From Alphaproteobacteria bacterium (lineage in GTDB: Bacteria > Pseudomonadota > Alphaproteobacteria > UBA9219 > RFNS01), in contig JBBCGY010000001.1 of NCBI GenBank assembly GCA_037200005.1, forward strand, positions 416,416 through 480,415: a stretch of DNA of 64,000 bases, written 5' to 3'. Position 1 is the stretch's first letter. The number at the start of each line of letters is the position of its first letter. The position numbers and the translations under genes were made by a program. The notes beneath the pieces are model-generated. The model did no database searches and was not told the DNA's origin. It was given only the letters and a program-made list of their open reading frames with translations. Below are positions 37,923-47,092 of the stretch, in pieces.

Positions 37923-38287
37923 GGCGGCTTCGGCGACAGGCGGTTAATGGAGATCTCGGGTTCACAGGGGAAGCCCACGGGGCGTGTCGGCGCCTGATAG
38001 CATGCTACGCCGACATTGACGGCGTAACCCAGGCCTTCGCCTGCGATCGTGGCGGTAGTTCCTTGTCCCCTGACGCCTCCTGCATAAGGGGCATAAGGGA
38101 AAATACGCAAATTATCGTGCCCTTGACCATTGATCACGAGCCCATAGCCGAAATCGGGGTCATCGGCGGGCGTTCTTATCTGAGCGGCGCCCGATGCATA
38201 TAAACTTACCGCTCCTGCGCCCAGAGCGGCAAAGGCGCCAATCGCACCGGCGGCAAGGGTGGTTCGCATGCTTTTAGTTAACGCCAT
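37919..38287 (-). CDS. two-Cys membrane-anchored small protein, array member 1
   Basis: 122 residues. N-terminal anchor TLAAGAIGAFAALGAGAVSLYASGA, a Gly/Tyr-rich middle (YGLVINGQGHDNLRIFPY) and the C-terminal signature C-YQAPTRPVGFP-C. Last gene of the array on this strand; overlaps the next secreted-protein gene by 4 bp. The anchor suggests a periplasmic C-terminus. Function unknown. Confidence 0.68.
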   Translation of the reverse strand: MALTKSMRTTLAAGAIGAFAALGAGAVSLYASGAAQIRTPADDPDFGYGLVINGQGHDNLRIFPYAPYAGGVRGQGTTATIAGEGLGYAVNVGVACYQAPTRPVGFPCEPEISINRLSPKPP

Positions 38288-38296
38288 GGCGGCCTC

Positions 38297-38635
38297 TCAA
38301 GGATCGAACAAAACAAGATGGGAAGAGCATGAGGGTTTTCCGGGACGCGCCGGGGCGACATTGATCGCGCAATCTCTGCGGAGCGCGCTGTAGGAGGATG
38401 GAGTCTGGAAGCTGATCCCAGTTTCGGTTCCCATGTCCCGGCTATCGGCCCAATCGAAAACGGAAAGATTATATCGGCGGTTGCCGGACAGATTCAGCGT
38501 AACGCCTTTGACATCATTGTCATTGGTAATACTGACGGCGCCCGACGCGCAGAGACCGACGACGCCCGCGCCAAGCGCGCTGGCCGCCGCGATGGCGCCG
38601 ATGGCGAAGTTTCTTTTTGTCAGAATGGATGTCAT
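38297..38635 (-). CDS. two-Cys membrane-anchored small protein, array member 2
   Basis: 112 residues from ATG 38635. Opening SILTKRNFAIGAIAAASALGAGVV, then GVTLNLSGNRRYNLSVF, and the C-terminal loop C-AINVAPARPGKPS-C. ATG lies within the stop of member 3 (4-bp overlap). The KRN-AIGA start is nearly the same in members 2, 3, 4 and 6. Confidence 0.68.
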   Translation of the reverse strand: MTSILTKRNFAIGAIAAASALGAGVVGLCASGAVSITNDNDVKGVTLNLSGNRRYNLSVFDWADSRDMGTETGISFQTPSSYSALRRDCAINVAPARPGKPSCSSHLVLFDP

Positions 38636-38970
38636 CGCGCGAGCTTGAAGTTGAATTGCGGTTTGCAGCGGAAACCGCCGGGCCGCGCGGGTACGGGATC
38701 GCAATCCCAGCTGGCCCCGCTGTAAGCCCAGGGTGTTGACAGGCCTATGCCGGTCGACGTCTCGAATGTCAAAGGGGAAGTCTTGTCGGAGATCGACAGG
38801 CCGAATCTAGCATGGCCGGGCATCGTCACCGTGACGCCGTTCAAATAGGGATACTCGTAGGCATGCGCCTCGACTATGCCGGTCATGCACAATGCGGTGC
38901 CGCCTAGGGCCGTTCCCCCGATGACGGTTCCCGCGCCGATGGCAAGATTTCTTTTAGTAAGCCAGGACAT
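38632..38970 (-). CDS. two-Cys membrane-anchored small protein, array member 3
   Basis: 112 residues from ATG 38970 (38979 is an alternative). Opening SWLTKRNLAIGAGTVIGGTAL, then NGVTVTMPGHARFGLSIS, and C-DPVPARPGGFR-C-KP near the end. The middle GVT(V/L)(T/N)(M/L) and (F/Y)(G/N)LS(I/V) align with member 2, giving a likely beta-rich ectodomain. Confidence 0.68.
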   Translation of the reverse strand: MSWLTKRNLAIGAGTVIGGTALGGTALCMTGIVEAHAYEYPYLNGVTVTMPGHARFGLSISDKTSPLTFETSTGIGLSTPWAYSGASWDCDPVPARPGGFRCKPQFNFKLAR

Positions 38971-39073
38971 GCAACCCATCCTCGATATCGACCGACAGCA
39001 ATATCTTGTTAGAATAGCTCAAAATCGTGAAAATAATGACACAAAAATGATTTTCCGGGGGTGGCTTTTCTCA

Positions 39074-39421
39074 TTAACGCTCCAGCCCGACGACAGGTTT
39101 GCAGGACAAACCATGACTTGGAGGACGGACGGGATCGCAGATAAAGCCTGTCCTGAAGCCGCGGGAAGACCAGTCATTGGAGGCGGACTCGGAAGAGCTG
39201 TAGGCGTTCATCCCGAACCAGTGGCTGCTGCCGTCGGTCTGGCGATAGAATTGAAGCTGGAGATTATGGCGCGGCCAGGCGACGCCTATATTGCTGACGC
39301 CCGGTTCCTCGTCGTTTTCGATATAAGGTTTCGCGCCCGCTATCCATATGGCGGCCGCGCCAACACCAAGCATGCTCGCTGCGATAGCGCCGACAGCAAG
39401 GTTGCGTTTGCTCATGAGCAT
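39074..39421 (-). CDS. two-Cys membrane-anchored small protein, array member 4
   Basis: 115 residues from ATG 39421 (39415 possible). Opening MSKRNLAVGAIAASMLGVGAAAIWIAGA, then VAWPRHNLQLQFY, an Asn/Ser-rich stretch, and C-DPVRPPSHGLS-C-KP. About 100 bp separate it from member 3. Confidence 0.67.
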   Translation of the reverse strand: MLMSKRNLAVGAIAASMLGVGAAAIWIAGAKPYIENDEEPGVSNIGVAWPRHNLQLQFYRQTDGSSHWFGMNAYSSSESASNDWSSRGFRTGFICDPVRPPSHGLSCKPVVGLER

Positions 39422-39431
39422 GGGCAGACGC

Positions 39432-39842
39432 CTATGGATACTGAAATCCGCATACCCTTTTGGGTATGCTCGGCAGATGCCGGGGATTAAAGGGAGAATC
39501 GCATGTCGCGCCGATGCCGACGCCTCCGGTATTGACGAATTTGCCGCCGACATTCTTGATGTGGTCGACGCCTATGGCAAAATGCCGAACGGGTTCCGAT
39601 CCCAGCGACGGGAAAGACATATAGGTTGTCCAGAATTGGTATCGCGTGCCGCCTGGACTGCCCAGGCTAAGACCGGCCTCGTGTATGCCGTCGTCATTGT
39701 CGTTCAAATTCATGCCGCCGTTTATATAATGGGTTTTCACGCCCACGGTAGCCGTAATAGCCATGGCGGTCAGCGCCGCGCCGGCGATGATGAAGCGGCG
39801 CGCGCGCGAGGATTTCGGGCTTTTTTCCGTCACAGCGTCCAT
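39432..39842 (-). CDS. two-Cys membrane-anchored small protein, array member 5 (diverged)
   Basis: 136 residues from the ATG at 39842. The opening differs (SSRARRFIIAGAALTAMAITATVGV) but keeps one anchor. The ectodomain has GGTRYQFWTTYMSFP, and the C-terminal loop is longer, C-DSPFNPRHLPSIPKRV-C. The start overlaps member 6 by 13 bp. It is the most diverged member, placed by position and the Cys loop. Confidence 0.6.
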   Translation of the reverse strand: MDAVTEKSPKSSRARRFIIAGAALTAMAITATVGVKTHYINGGMNLNDNDDGIHEAGLSLGSPGGTRYQFWTTYMSFPSLGSEPVRHFAIGVDHIKNVGGKFVNTGGVGIGATCDSPFNPRHLPSIPKRVCGFQYP

Positions 39843-40174
39843 GGCTGGCCTATCGACTGGGTGCGGGCGTGGGGCGCGCAATCGGAATAGACCGGCTTTG
39901 CCGGAGACGGCGTGCAGCGAAAGCCGATCGTCTTGAATATGGGCTGTCCCGCGGTCTGGATCGTCGCGCCGATGTCGATATATCGTCCCCGGCTGCCCGA
40001 TCCGGCATTAACGAAAGAAAAGGTGGCGTAACGCTTCCCGGGCAAGGGGATGCGAAACTCATTGCTGACATTGTTGAGCGCGCCCGACGCGCAAAGATCG
40101 ACCGCGCAAAGCCCCAATGCGGCAGAGACCGTCATAGCGCCGATGGCGAGATTGCGTTTGGTTAACAGTGTCAT
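39830..40174 (-). CDS. two-Cys membrane-anchored small protein, array member 6
   Basis: 114 residues. Opening MTLLTKRNLAIGAMTVSAALGL, then IPLPGKRYATFSFVN, and C-TPSPAKPVYSD-C-AP. Same plan as members 2-4: anchor, a beta-like Gly/Phe segment, then the closing Cys loop. Confidence 0.67.
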   Translation of the reverse strand: MTLLTKRNLAIGAMTVSAALGLCAVDLCASGALNNVSNEFRIPLPGKRYATFSFVNAGSGSRGRYIDIGATIQTAGQPIFKTIGFRCTPSPAKPVYSDCAPHARTQSIGQPWTL

Positions 40175-40196
40175 CGGGGCCTCTTCGCGGACTCGG

Positions 40197-40514
40197 TTAT
40201 TTTATGAAAGGAATATGGGTCACGCAAGGCACGGATCTGGGGCGCATAGGAGAATAATCGCATTCCCGGCTCAGGAATAATCTGCGTCCCTTGGGGCCAC
40301 TAACCCCCAGACCCCATTCCGTATAGGGCACCGAAGAGTTTTTAACGCTGAAGGCGGAAAGCCTGGATCCGGCCATTTCGACTGAAACGCTTGTTTCGAT
40401 GGAATTGTTTCTGGTTTTGACGAGGTCGGGCAGGAAAGTCCGTGCGCTCCAGCCGATGGCGCCTATGCCCAGGATCGCGCCGAGGGCGAAATGAGTTTTC
40501 GTGATCCGCGACAT
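40197..40514 (-). CDS. two-Cys membrane-anchored small protein, array member 7
   Basis: 105 residues. Opening SRITKTHFALGAILGIGAIGW, then VSVEMAGSRLSAFSV, and C-DYSPMRPRSVP-C. It is the first array gene in transcription order, 73 bp after the end of valS on the same strand, so either read-through from valS or a promoter in 40515-40587 drives the array. Confidence 0.66.
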   Translation of the reverse strand: MSRITKTHFALGAILGIGAIGWSARTFLPDLVKTRNNSIETSVSVEMAGSRLSAFSVKNSSVPYTEWGLGVSGPKGRRLFLSRECDYSPMRPRSVPCVTHIPFIK

Positions 40515-40587
40515 ACGGCCTTATCCAGAAAAATTGCTAATAAAACTATGTTTTGAACATAGCATAAAATCCTGAAAGTAATAATGC

Positions 40588-43257
40588 CTATCCGGCAACG
40601 GCGCGTTTCGCGGCCTCGAGCTTGGCGAGGGTGGCGCGGCTGTCGGCGAGGCGCTGGCGCTGTTCCTCGACGACTTCGGGCGGGGCCTTGGCGACGAAGT
40701 CGTCATTGGCGAGCTTGCCCGCCAGCTTGTCGATATCCTGGGCGAGCTTCTTGGATTCCTTTTCCAGGCGGGCGCGTTCCTGCGCGAAATCGATGACGCC
40801 CGCGAGCGGCAGAAAGATCGTCATCTGGCCGAGAACGATCTGCGCGGCGTTTTGCGGCGCGGCGGATACGTACTCGATTTTATCGACGCGGGCGAGGCGC
40901 TTGATCGTGGCTTCGTGCATCGCGAACCGTGCGCGGTTCGCGTCGCTCGCGCCCGTGGCCAGCAGCGCGACGAAAGCGCCCGGCGGCACGTTAAGTTCGC
41001 CGCGCACCGCGCGAATTTCGGAAATCAGTTTGATCAGCCAGGCGATATCTTCTCCGGCGTCATTGTCCTGCGCCTGGAGGGCGGGCAGGTCTTCGCGCAT
41101 CAACATGCCGCCGGGCGCGACTAGGCTTTGCCACAGTTCTTCGGTGATGAAGGGCATGACGGGATGCAAAAGCTTCAGCATTTGCGCCAGCGCCCATGCC
41201 GCCGTTTTTTGCGTTTCGATTTTCGCGGGAGAGTCGTCGCCCTGCAAAATCGGCTTGGCGAGTTCCAGGTACCAGTCGCAGAAATCGTTCCAGACGAACT
41301 GATAAAGCGTCTGCGCGATCAGGTCGAAGCGGTGATCGGCGAAATGCGCATTCAAGGATTCCTGGGTCTGCCGGATTTTGTCCGCGATCCACTGATTAAT
41401 TGATTGCTGCGCTTCGCGCGGTTCGAAGGTTGCGTCGAAGCCGCAGCCGTTCATCTCGCAAAACCGTGCGGCGTTCCACAGCTTGGTGGCGAAGTTCCGA
41501 TAGCCTTCGATGCGGGCGGGCGACAGCTTGATGTCGCGGCCCGGCGTCGATAGCGCGGTCAGCGCGAAGCGCAGCGCGTCGCAGCCGTATTTGTCGATCA
41601 TGTCGAGCGGGTCGATGACATTGCCCTTGCTCTTGGACATTTTCTGGCCCTTTTCGTCGCGGACCAGCGCGTGGATGTAAATCTTGCTGAACGGCACGTC
41701 CTGCATGAAATGCAGGCCCATCATCATCATCCGGGCGACCCAGAAAAAGATGATGTCGAAGCCCGTCACCAGAATGTCGGTCGGATAATAACGCGCGAGT
41801 TCTTTAGTCTGCTGCGGCCAGCCGAGCGTCGAGAACGGCCATAGCGCCGACGAAAACCAGGTGTCGAGAACGTCTTCGTCGCGTTTCAATTCGGCGGGTT
41901 TGCCGTAATGCGCGGTGGCTTGCTTACTTGCTTCCGCCTCGGTTTCAGCAACAAAAATTTTCCCGTCCGGCCCGTACCAGGCCGGAATCTGATGGCCCCA
42001 CCAAAGCTGGCGCGAAATGCACCACGGCTCGATATCGCGCATCCAGGCATAATAAGTATTTTCCCAGCCCACCGGAACGAATTGCGTGTTGCCGCTCTCG
42101 ACGGCCTTCAGCGCGGGCGCGGCCAGGGTTTTCGCGTCCACATACCATTGCTCGGACAGCCACGGCTCGATGACCACGCCGGAACGGTCGCCGTGCGGCA
42201 CGGCATGCGTGATCGTCTCGATCTTATCGACGAGGCCGAGCGCTTCAAGGTCGGCGATGATGCGCTTGCGCGCCTCATAGCGGTCGAGCCCGCGATATTG
42301 CGGCGGACAGTTTTCATTCAATTGCGCGTGCTGGTCGAAGAGATTGATCAATCCGCCATTCATTTGTTTCTTGAAATAATCCTTGTCGCGGTGGCGCTGC
42401 CAGACCTCGAAATCGTTGAAATCATGCGCCGCCGTGATTTTGACCGCGCCGCTGCCTTTTTCCGGGTCGGGATAGGTATCGGCGATCACCGGAATCAGCC
42501 GGTCCGTCAGCGGCAGGCGGACGAGCTTGCCGACAAGATGCTTATAGCGTTCGTCGTCGGGATGCACCGCCACCGCGCCGTCGCCGAGCATGGTTTCGGG
42601 CCGCGTCGTGGCGATGCACAGAAATTGCTCCGGATCGTCCGCCAGCGGATAGCGGAAATGCCACATATGGCCCTTGATCTCGATTTGCTCGACTTCCAGA
42701 TCGGAAACCGCGGTCAGCATTTTCGGGTCCCAATTGACCAGGCGCTTGTCTTTGTAGATCAGGCCCTGCTTATGCAGCGCCACGAACACCTTGTTGACGG
42801 CCTTGTTGAGGTCGGCGTCCATCGTGAAGCGCTCGCGCTTCCAGTCGGGCGAGGCGCCGAGGCGGCGCAGCTGGCGCGTGATCGTGCCGCCGGATTCCGC
42901 TTTCCATTCCCAGACTTTCTCCAGGAACTTTTCGCGGCCCATGTCGCGGCGCTGGATTTGCTGTTCCGCGAGCTGGCGCTCGACCACCATCTGCGTGGCG
43001 ATGCCCGCATGATCGGTGCCCGGCTGCCACAGCACGTCGAACCCGGCCATGCGCTTGTAGCGCGCCAGAACGTCCTGCAGCGTGAAGGTCAGCGCATGGC
43101 CCATATGCAGGCTGCCGGTCACGTTCGGCGGCGGCATCATGATGCAGAATTTTTCCTTGGCGGAATCGGGGTCGCAGGCGAACGCGCCGGATTGCTCCCA
43201 GCGGTCGTAATGCTTCGCCTCGGTCGCGGCGGGATCGTAGGTTTTTTCGAGGGTCAT
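40588..43257 (-). CDS. valS: valyl-tRNA synthetase
   Basis: 889 residues. HIGH-type motif PPPNVTGSLHMGHAL near residue 45, CP1 editing domain, KMSKS near residue 540 in GQKMSKSKGNVIDP, and a C-terminal coiled coil (ARLEKESKKLAQDIDKLAGKL). The start is in a 4-bp overlap with the argH stop. Charges tRNA-Val; cytoplasmic. Confidence 0.97.
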   Translation of the reverse strand: MTLEKTYDPAATEAKHYDRWEQSGAFACDPDSAKEKFCIMMPPPNVTGSLHMGHALTFTLQDVLARYKRMAGFDVLWQPGTDHAGIATQMVVERQLAEQQIQRRDMGREKFLEKVWEWKAESGGTITRQLRRLGASPDWKRERFTMDADLNKAVNKVFVALHKQGLIYKDKRLVNWDPKMLTAVSDLEVEQIEIKGHMWHFRYPLADDPEQFLCIATTRPETMLGDGAVAVHPDDERYKHLVGKLVRLPLTDRLIPVIADTYPDPEKGSGAVKITAAHDFNDFEVWQRHRDKDYFKKQMNGGLINLFDQHAQLNENCPPQYRGLDRYEARKRIIADLEALGLVDKIETITHAVPHGDRSGVVIEPWLSEQWYVDAKTLAAPALKAVESGNTQFVPVGWENTYYAWMRDIEPWCISRQLWWGHQIPAWYGPDGKIFVAETEAEASKQATAHYGKPAELKRDEDVLDTWFSSALWPFSTLGWPQQTKELARYYPTDILVTGFDIIFFWVARMMMMGLHFMQDVPFSKIYIHALVRDEKGQKMSKSKGNVIDPLDMIDKYGCDALRFALTALSTPGRDIKLSPARIEGYRNFATKLWNAARFCEMNGCGFDATFEPREAQQSINQWIADKIRQTQESLNAHFADHRFDLIAQTLYQFVWNDFCDWYLELAKPILQGDDSPAKIETQKTAAWALAQMLKLLHPVMPFITEELWQSLVAPGGMLMREDLPALQAQDNDAGEDIAWLIKLISEIRAVRGELNVPPGAFVALLATGASDANRARFAMHEATIKRLARVDKIEYVSAAPQNAAQIVLGQMTIFLPLAGVIDFAQERARLEKESKKLAQDIDKLAGKLANDDFVAKAPPEVVEEQRQRLADSRATLAKLEAAKRAVAG

Positions 43258-44669
43258 GGGGCAACAGTCTTAAGCCAGCTTTCGGTTTCCGCAACGGCTA
43301 TTTCGGCCTGATTGGTTTGCATGGCGACTTGCGCGGGGGCGGTGCCGCCCGCCGAGGTGCGGCGGCCGACGACATTATTCAAATCCATCGCCGCATAGAC
43401 ATCATCGGCGAAAGCGGCGCTGAATTTCTGCAACTCCGGCAGCGTCAATTCATGCAATTCCTTGCCCGCGTCGAGGCATAGCCGCACCAGCTTGCCTGCA
43501 ATCTCATGCGCTGCGCGGAACGGCACGTTGCGCGCCGCCAGATAATCGGCGACATCGGTGGCATTGAGAAAGCCTTTCGACGCCGCCGCGTGCATGGCGT
43601 CGCGCTTGACCCGCAGGGTCGCCAGCATGCCGGTCAGGTGGAAAAGGGATTTTTGCACCGTATCGACGGAATCGAACAGACCTTCTTTGTCTTCCTGGAA
43701 GTCCTTGTTGTAAGCCAGCGGCGTGCCCTTGAGCACCGTCAACATGGCAATCAGCGCGCCATAAATTCTTCCGGTCTTGCCGCGCACGAGTTCCGCCAAA
43801 TCGGGATTTTTCTTCTGCGGCATCATGCTGGAGCCGGTGCAGTATGAGTCTCCAAGGGCGATGAAGCCGAATTCGCCGGTCATCCACAAAATGATTTCCT
43901 CGCAAAAGCGCGACAGATGCGCCGCGACCAGGGCGTTCGCGGCCAGAAGCTCGACGGCGAAATCGCGGTCGCTGACGGCGTCCAGGCTGTTGGGATAAAT
44001 GCCCTCGAAGCCAAGCTCGCGCGCGGTGGCCTCGCGGTCGATGGGAAATGTGGTGCCCGCGAGCGCGCCCGCGCCGAGCGGCGAGATATTGGCGCGCTTA
44101 CGGCAATCCTGCATCCGCCCGATATCGCGCTGGAACATCCAGACATAGGCCAGCAGATGATGGCCGAACAAGACAGGCTGCGCGCGCTGCAGATGCGTGT
44201 AGCCGGGCATGACCGCGTCGCCCTGCTCGGCGGCGAGTTTCAGCAGCGCCTTTTGCATGCCAAGGAGCAGCCGCGCGGTCTCGGCGCAGGCTTCGCGCGC
44301 GAACATATGCATGTCGAGCGCGACCTGGTCGTTGCGGCTACGCGCGGTGTGCAGCTTGCCCGCCGCCGGGCCGATGCGCTCATGCAGCAGGCGCTCGATA
44401 TTCATGTGGATGTCTTCGTCACCCCTGGCAAACTCAATCTTCCCCTCGGCTAAATCCGCCGCCAGCCCTTCCAGGCCCGCGATCAAAGCCGTCGATTCCT
44501 CTGCGGAAATAATGCCCTGCGCGCCGAGCATCCGCGCATGCGCGATGCTGCCGCGGATGTCGAACGCCGCCAGCCTTTGGTCGAAGCCTATGGAGTTCCA
44601 GAAGTCTTCCAGGGATTCGCTGGCGCTTTCCGAGAAACGCCCGGACCAGAGCTTCTTCCTATTGGACAC
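43254..44669 (-). CDS. argH: argininosuccinate lyase
   Basis: 471 residues, standard length. LWSGRFSES at the start, HTARSRNDQVALD, and the fumarase/lyase signature GSSMMPQKKNPD, plus the catalytic His region GYTHLQRAQP. Last step of arginine synthesis, splitting argininosuccinate to arginine and fumarate. Located between popZ (2 bp) and valS (4-bp overlap); the usual neighbour of popZ is valS itself. Confidence 0.97.
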   Translation of the reverse strand: MSNRKKLWSGRFSESASESLEDFWNSIGFDQRLAAFDIRGSIAHARMLGAQGIISAEESTALIAGLEGLAADLAEGKIEFARGDEDIHMNIERLLHERIGPAAGKLHTARSRNDQVALDMHMFAREACAETARLLLGMQKALLKLAAEQGDAVMPGYTHLQRAQPVLFGHHLLAYVWMFQRDIGRMQDCRKRANISPLGAGALAGTTFPIDREATARELGFEGIYPNSLDAVSDRDFAVELLAANALVAAHLSRFCEEIILWMTGEFGFIALGDSYCTGSSMMPQKKNPDLAELVRGKTGRIYGALIAMLTVLKGTPLAYNKDFQEDKEGLFDSVDTVQKSLFHLTGMLATLRVKRDAMHAAASKGFLNATDVADYLAARNVPFRAAHEIAGKLVRLCLDAGKELHELTLPELQKFSAAFADDVYAAMDLNNVVGRRTSAGGTAPAQVAMQTNQAEIAVAETESWLKTVAP

Positions 44670-44671
44670 GC

Positions 44672-45226
44672 TTAGTCTCTATGAAAGCGCGCGATGCGGT
44701 CGAGCTCGCGCTGCACCAGCCGCTCGACGGTGGCGGGAAGATTCTGGTCGAGCCATTCCTTGAGCAGCGGGCGCATGATTCCGGCGACCAGCCCTTCCAG
44801 CGTCTGCTGCCCGTCGCCGACATAGAGATTGGCGGGCAGCGACAGTTTTTCATTTTGCAGATGCTGCGCGAAATCGGCGAAAGCCGAAGCGCTGGCCGAG
44901 GCCGACGGCTCCGATATCAACGGCTCCGCCGTCTGCGCCGGTGGAGGGTCTTCGGCGGGCAATTTCTGGATTTCTGGAACCGGATCGGGCTCGGTCATGG
45001 CATTCTCTTCCACAGAGGGCTCTTCCATAGGGGGAGGCGCTGGTTCCGGATCGGGCAGGGGTTCCGGCTGCGGCTCTTCGACGACCTCGGTCAGGTCAAG
45101 AATATCATCGCTGTTGGCGGCTTGCGGCGGCGCGCCGTCTTTATCGGAAGCGATGATCTGGCGAATGGAGGCAAGAATCTCCTCCATCGTCGGTTCAGTC
45201 TGCTGGGTTTCTGCCTCTGCCGTCAT
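44672..45226 (-). CDS. popZ: polar organising protein PopZ (DUF2497)
   Basis: 184 residues. N-terminal helix TMEEILASIRQIIASDKDG, a long acidic Pro/Glu-rich middle, and a C-terminal oligomerisation region (PLLKEWLDQNLPATVERLVQRELDRIARF). This three-part layout and the tolC/valS neighbourhood are those of PopZ/DUF2497 in alphaproteobacteria. PopZ forms a polar matrix that anchors the chromosome centromere. Presence argues for a polar cell cycle, consistent with CtrA boxes in this window. Confidence 0.85.
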   Translation of the reverse strand: MTAEAETQQTEPTMEEILASIRQIIASDKDGAPPQAANSDDILDLTEVVEEPQPEPLPDPEPAPPPMEEPSVEENAMTEPDPVPEIQKLPAEDPPPAQTAEPLISEPSASASASAFADFAQHLQNEKLSLPANLYVGDGQQTLEGLVAGIMRPLLKEWLDQNLPATVERLVQRELDRIARFHRD

Positions 45227-45297
45227 AAGGCCCTAACGAATCGTTGCCTAGTTAAAAACGAGCAAGTTTAACGCTTTAAGGTAGCAATGCAACGCTC

Positions 45298-46641
45298 TTA
45301 TTCGCCGCCTATGCCTATCCATTTGGCGGCATTGTCCTCATGGTATTCCTTGGGATCGTAGCGCGGGCCGGAAAGATTTAGACCTTCTGCCGTCAATTTG
45401 CCGATGGCGGCCAGGATTTGATAGGCGCCGACCACGGCGTCATGCTCCGCCCTGACCAGATTGACCTCGGCGGCGAAAGCGTCCTGTTCGGCGTCGAGCA
45501 CGTCGAGCACGGTGCGGGTGCCGACCTTGGCCTCTTCCTGGGTGCCGGTCAGTGCGAGACGCGCGGTCTCCGCCTCGGTCTTGCGGGAATTGATGGCCGC
45601 GAGCGCCGTCTTATATTGCTGCCAGGCCTGGACGGCGCTCTCATGGGCGCGCCGTCTGATTTCCATATATTCGAGCTGCCGCTGGCTTCGGGTCTGCTTG
45701 GCCTGGCGGGTGCGGGAATATTCGGCCCCCGCCTGATAGAGCGGGATCGTCGCCTGGACGCCGACGGTGTAGCTGTCGGCTCTGCCGCCAAACGCCGCGG
45801 TCTGGTCGTAATCGCGCTCCGCGCTGCCGACCAGATTGATCTGGGGCAGGAGGCTGGCCAAATTGCTGTCCACGGTTTCGTCCGCGCCCTCGAAGGCGAA
45901 ATGCGCCGCGATGACATCCGGATTGGCGGCTTCGGCGGTTTCTGCCGCCTCGTCGAGCGTTTGCGGCAGGGGCAGGTTGATGTCCGGCTTACGGATATCC
46001 TGCGGCGTATCGCCGATGACGCGCTGATAATTGGCCCGCGATTGCTCGGCGGCGCCTTCGGCCTGGATCCTGTCGGCCGTCGCGCGGGCGAGGCGGGATT
46101 CCGACTGGCTGACATCGGTGCGCGTGATCTCGCCGACCTTGAACCGGTCGCGCGACGCATCGAGCTGTTTCTGCAGCACCTGCTCGTTGTTTTTCGTGAG
46201 GCCGAGCACCGCTTCGTCGCGGTAGATGTTCATGTAGGCGGATACGGCGTCGAACAGAAGCGACTGTTCCTGCGATTGCAGCCCGGCGCGTGCGGCGTCG
46301 ACGGCGCGCTTGGCGGCGCTGATTTCGGGAATCGTGCGCAGTCTCAGCAGCGGCTGGCTTAGCTGAACCCCGACGCCGCGCGGCTTCAGGGTCGTGCGGG
46401 TGCCCGAGAATACTTGCGCGCCATGGCTTGCGCCGGCGTTGCCCGTGATCGTGGGACGCCAGCCGGCATGGGCTTGCGCCACCTGTTCGTCGATGGCGCG
46501 CAGCTGCGCCTGCTGCGCCTGGAGCCGGGGGCTGCCCTGATAGGATTTGGCCAGCGCTTCGTCGAGCGTGTCGGCATGGGCCGCCGCGCTTCCGAGCAAC
46601 AAAATCGCCGCCGTACTCAGCAGCAGGACATTTTTCATCAA
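45298..46641 (-). CDS. tolC: TolC-family outer-membrane channel
   Basis: 447 residues with a signal peptide (LLLSTAAILLLGSAAAHA). Two OEP repeats: LDEALAKSYQGSPRLQAQQAQL near 25, and a second half with TVGVQATIPLYQAGAEYSRTRQ. Ends with LNLSGPRYDPKEYHEDN, typical of alphaproteobacterial TolC. It forms the trimeric outer-membrane tunnel for efflux and type I secretion. Overlaps the rhodanese gene by 4 bp. Confidence 0.95.
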   Translation of the reverse strand: MMKNVLLLSTAAILLLGSAAAHADTLDEALAKSYQGSPRLQAQQAQLRAIDEQVAQAHAGWRPTITGNAGASHGAQVFSGTRTTLKPRGVGVQLSQPLLRLRTIPEISAAKRAVDAARAGLQSQEQSLLFDAVSAYMNIYRDEAVLGLTKNNEQVLQKQLDASRDRFKVGEITRTDVSQSESRLARATADRIQAEGAAEQSRANYQRVIGDTPQDIRKPDINLPLPQTLDEAAETAEAANPDVIAAHFAFEGADETVDSNLASLLPQINLVGSAERDYDQTAAFGGRADSYTVGVQATIPLYQAGAEYSRTRQAKQTRSQRQLEYMEIRRRAHESAVQAWQQYKTALAAINSRKTEAETARLALTGTQEEAKVGTRTVLDVLDAEQDAFAAEVNLVRAEHDAVVGAYQILAAIGKLTAEGLNLSGPRYDPKEYHEDNAAKWIGIGGE

Positions 46642-46976
46642 TAAGTCTCCATAGCCGGATCGATGCGCCGCGCCCAGGCGTCGATGCCGCCCGCGAGGTT
46701 GGCGACATCATTGAAACCGTTTTGCCGCAGCCATTGCGCCGCCCTCATGCTGCGCCCGCCGTGATGGCAGTTAACGACGATGCGTCCGTGCTTCGGCAGT
46801 TCGCCCGCGCGTTCCGCCAGGCTCGCCAGCGGAATATGCAGGCTGCCCGGAATGCGGCACAGCGCGACTTCATCATCTTGCCGCACGTCAAGGACGACGG
46901 GCGGATCGGATGCCGCCAGAAGATCGCGCAGGGCTTCGACCTCGATCTGCGGCACGGGTTGGGGGTCGGTGGTCAT
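46638..46976 (-). CDS. rhodanese-like domain protein
   Basis: 112 residues, one rhodanese domain. LLAASDPPVVLDVRQDDEVALCRI, then IPLASLAERAGELPK. The active-site loop is NCHHGGRSMRAAQWL: the catalytic Cys is followed by HHGGRS, the usual loop of small rhodaneses located beside tolC. Probably moves sulfane sulfur; the true substrate is unknown. Cytoplasmic. Confidence 0.9.
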   Translation of the reverse strand: MTTDPQPVPQIEVEALRDLLAASDPPVVLDVRQDDEVALCRIPGSLHIPLASLAERAGELPKHGRIVVNCHHGGRSMRAAQWLRQNGFNDVANLAGGIDAWARRIDPAMETY

Positions 46977-46987
46977 GAGGACAGCTC

Positions 46988-47075
46988 TCGCAGTTCAAGA
47001 GTTGGCAGGCCGCGCCCCGAAATCTCAGCCGGTGCGGTTGTGCCGCTAAGCCGCCTGCCAATTCTTGAGTTGCGA
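46988..47075. repeat. imperfect inverted repeat upstream of the rhodanese gene
   Basis: Arms of 23 bp (46988-47010 and 47053-47075) match with three mismatches around GTTCAAGAGTTGGCAGGC; the 42-bp centre is GC-rich. It would lie in the 5' leader of the rhodanese-tolC transcript. Confidence 0.7.
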
Positions 47076-47092
47076 TGACTATACTACGTCAA

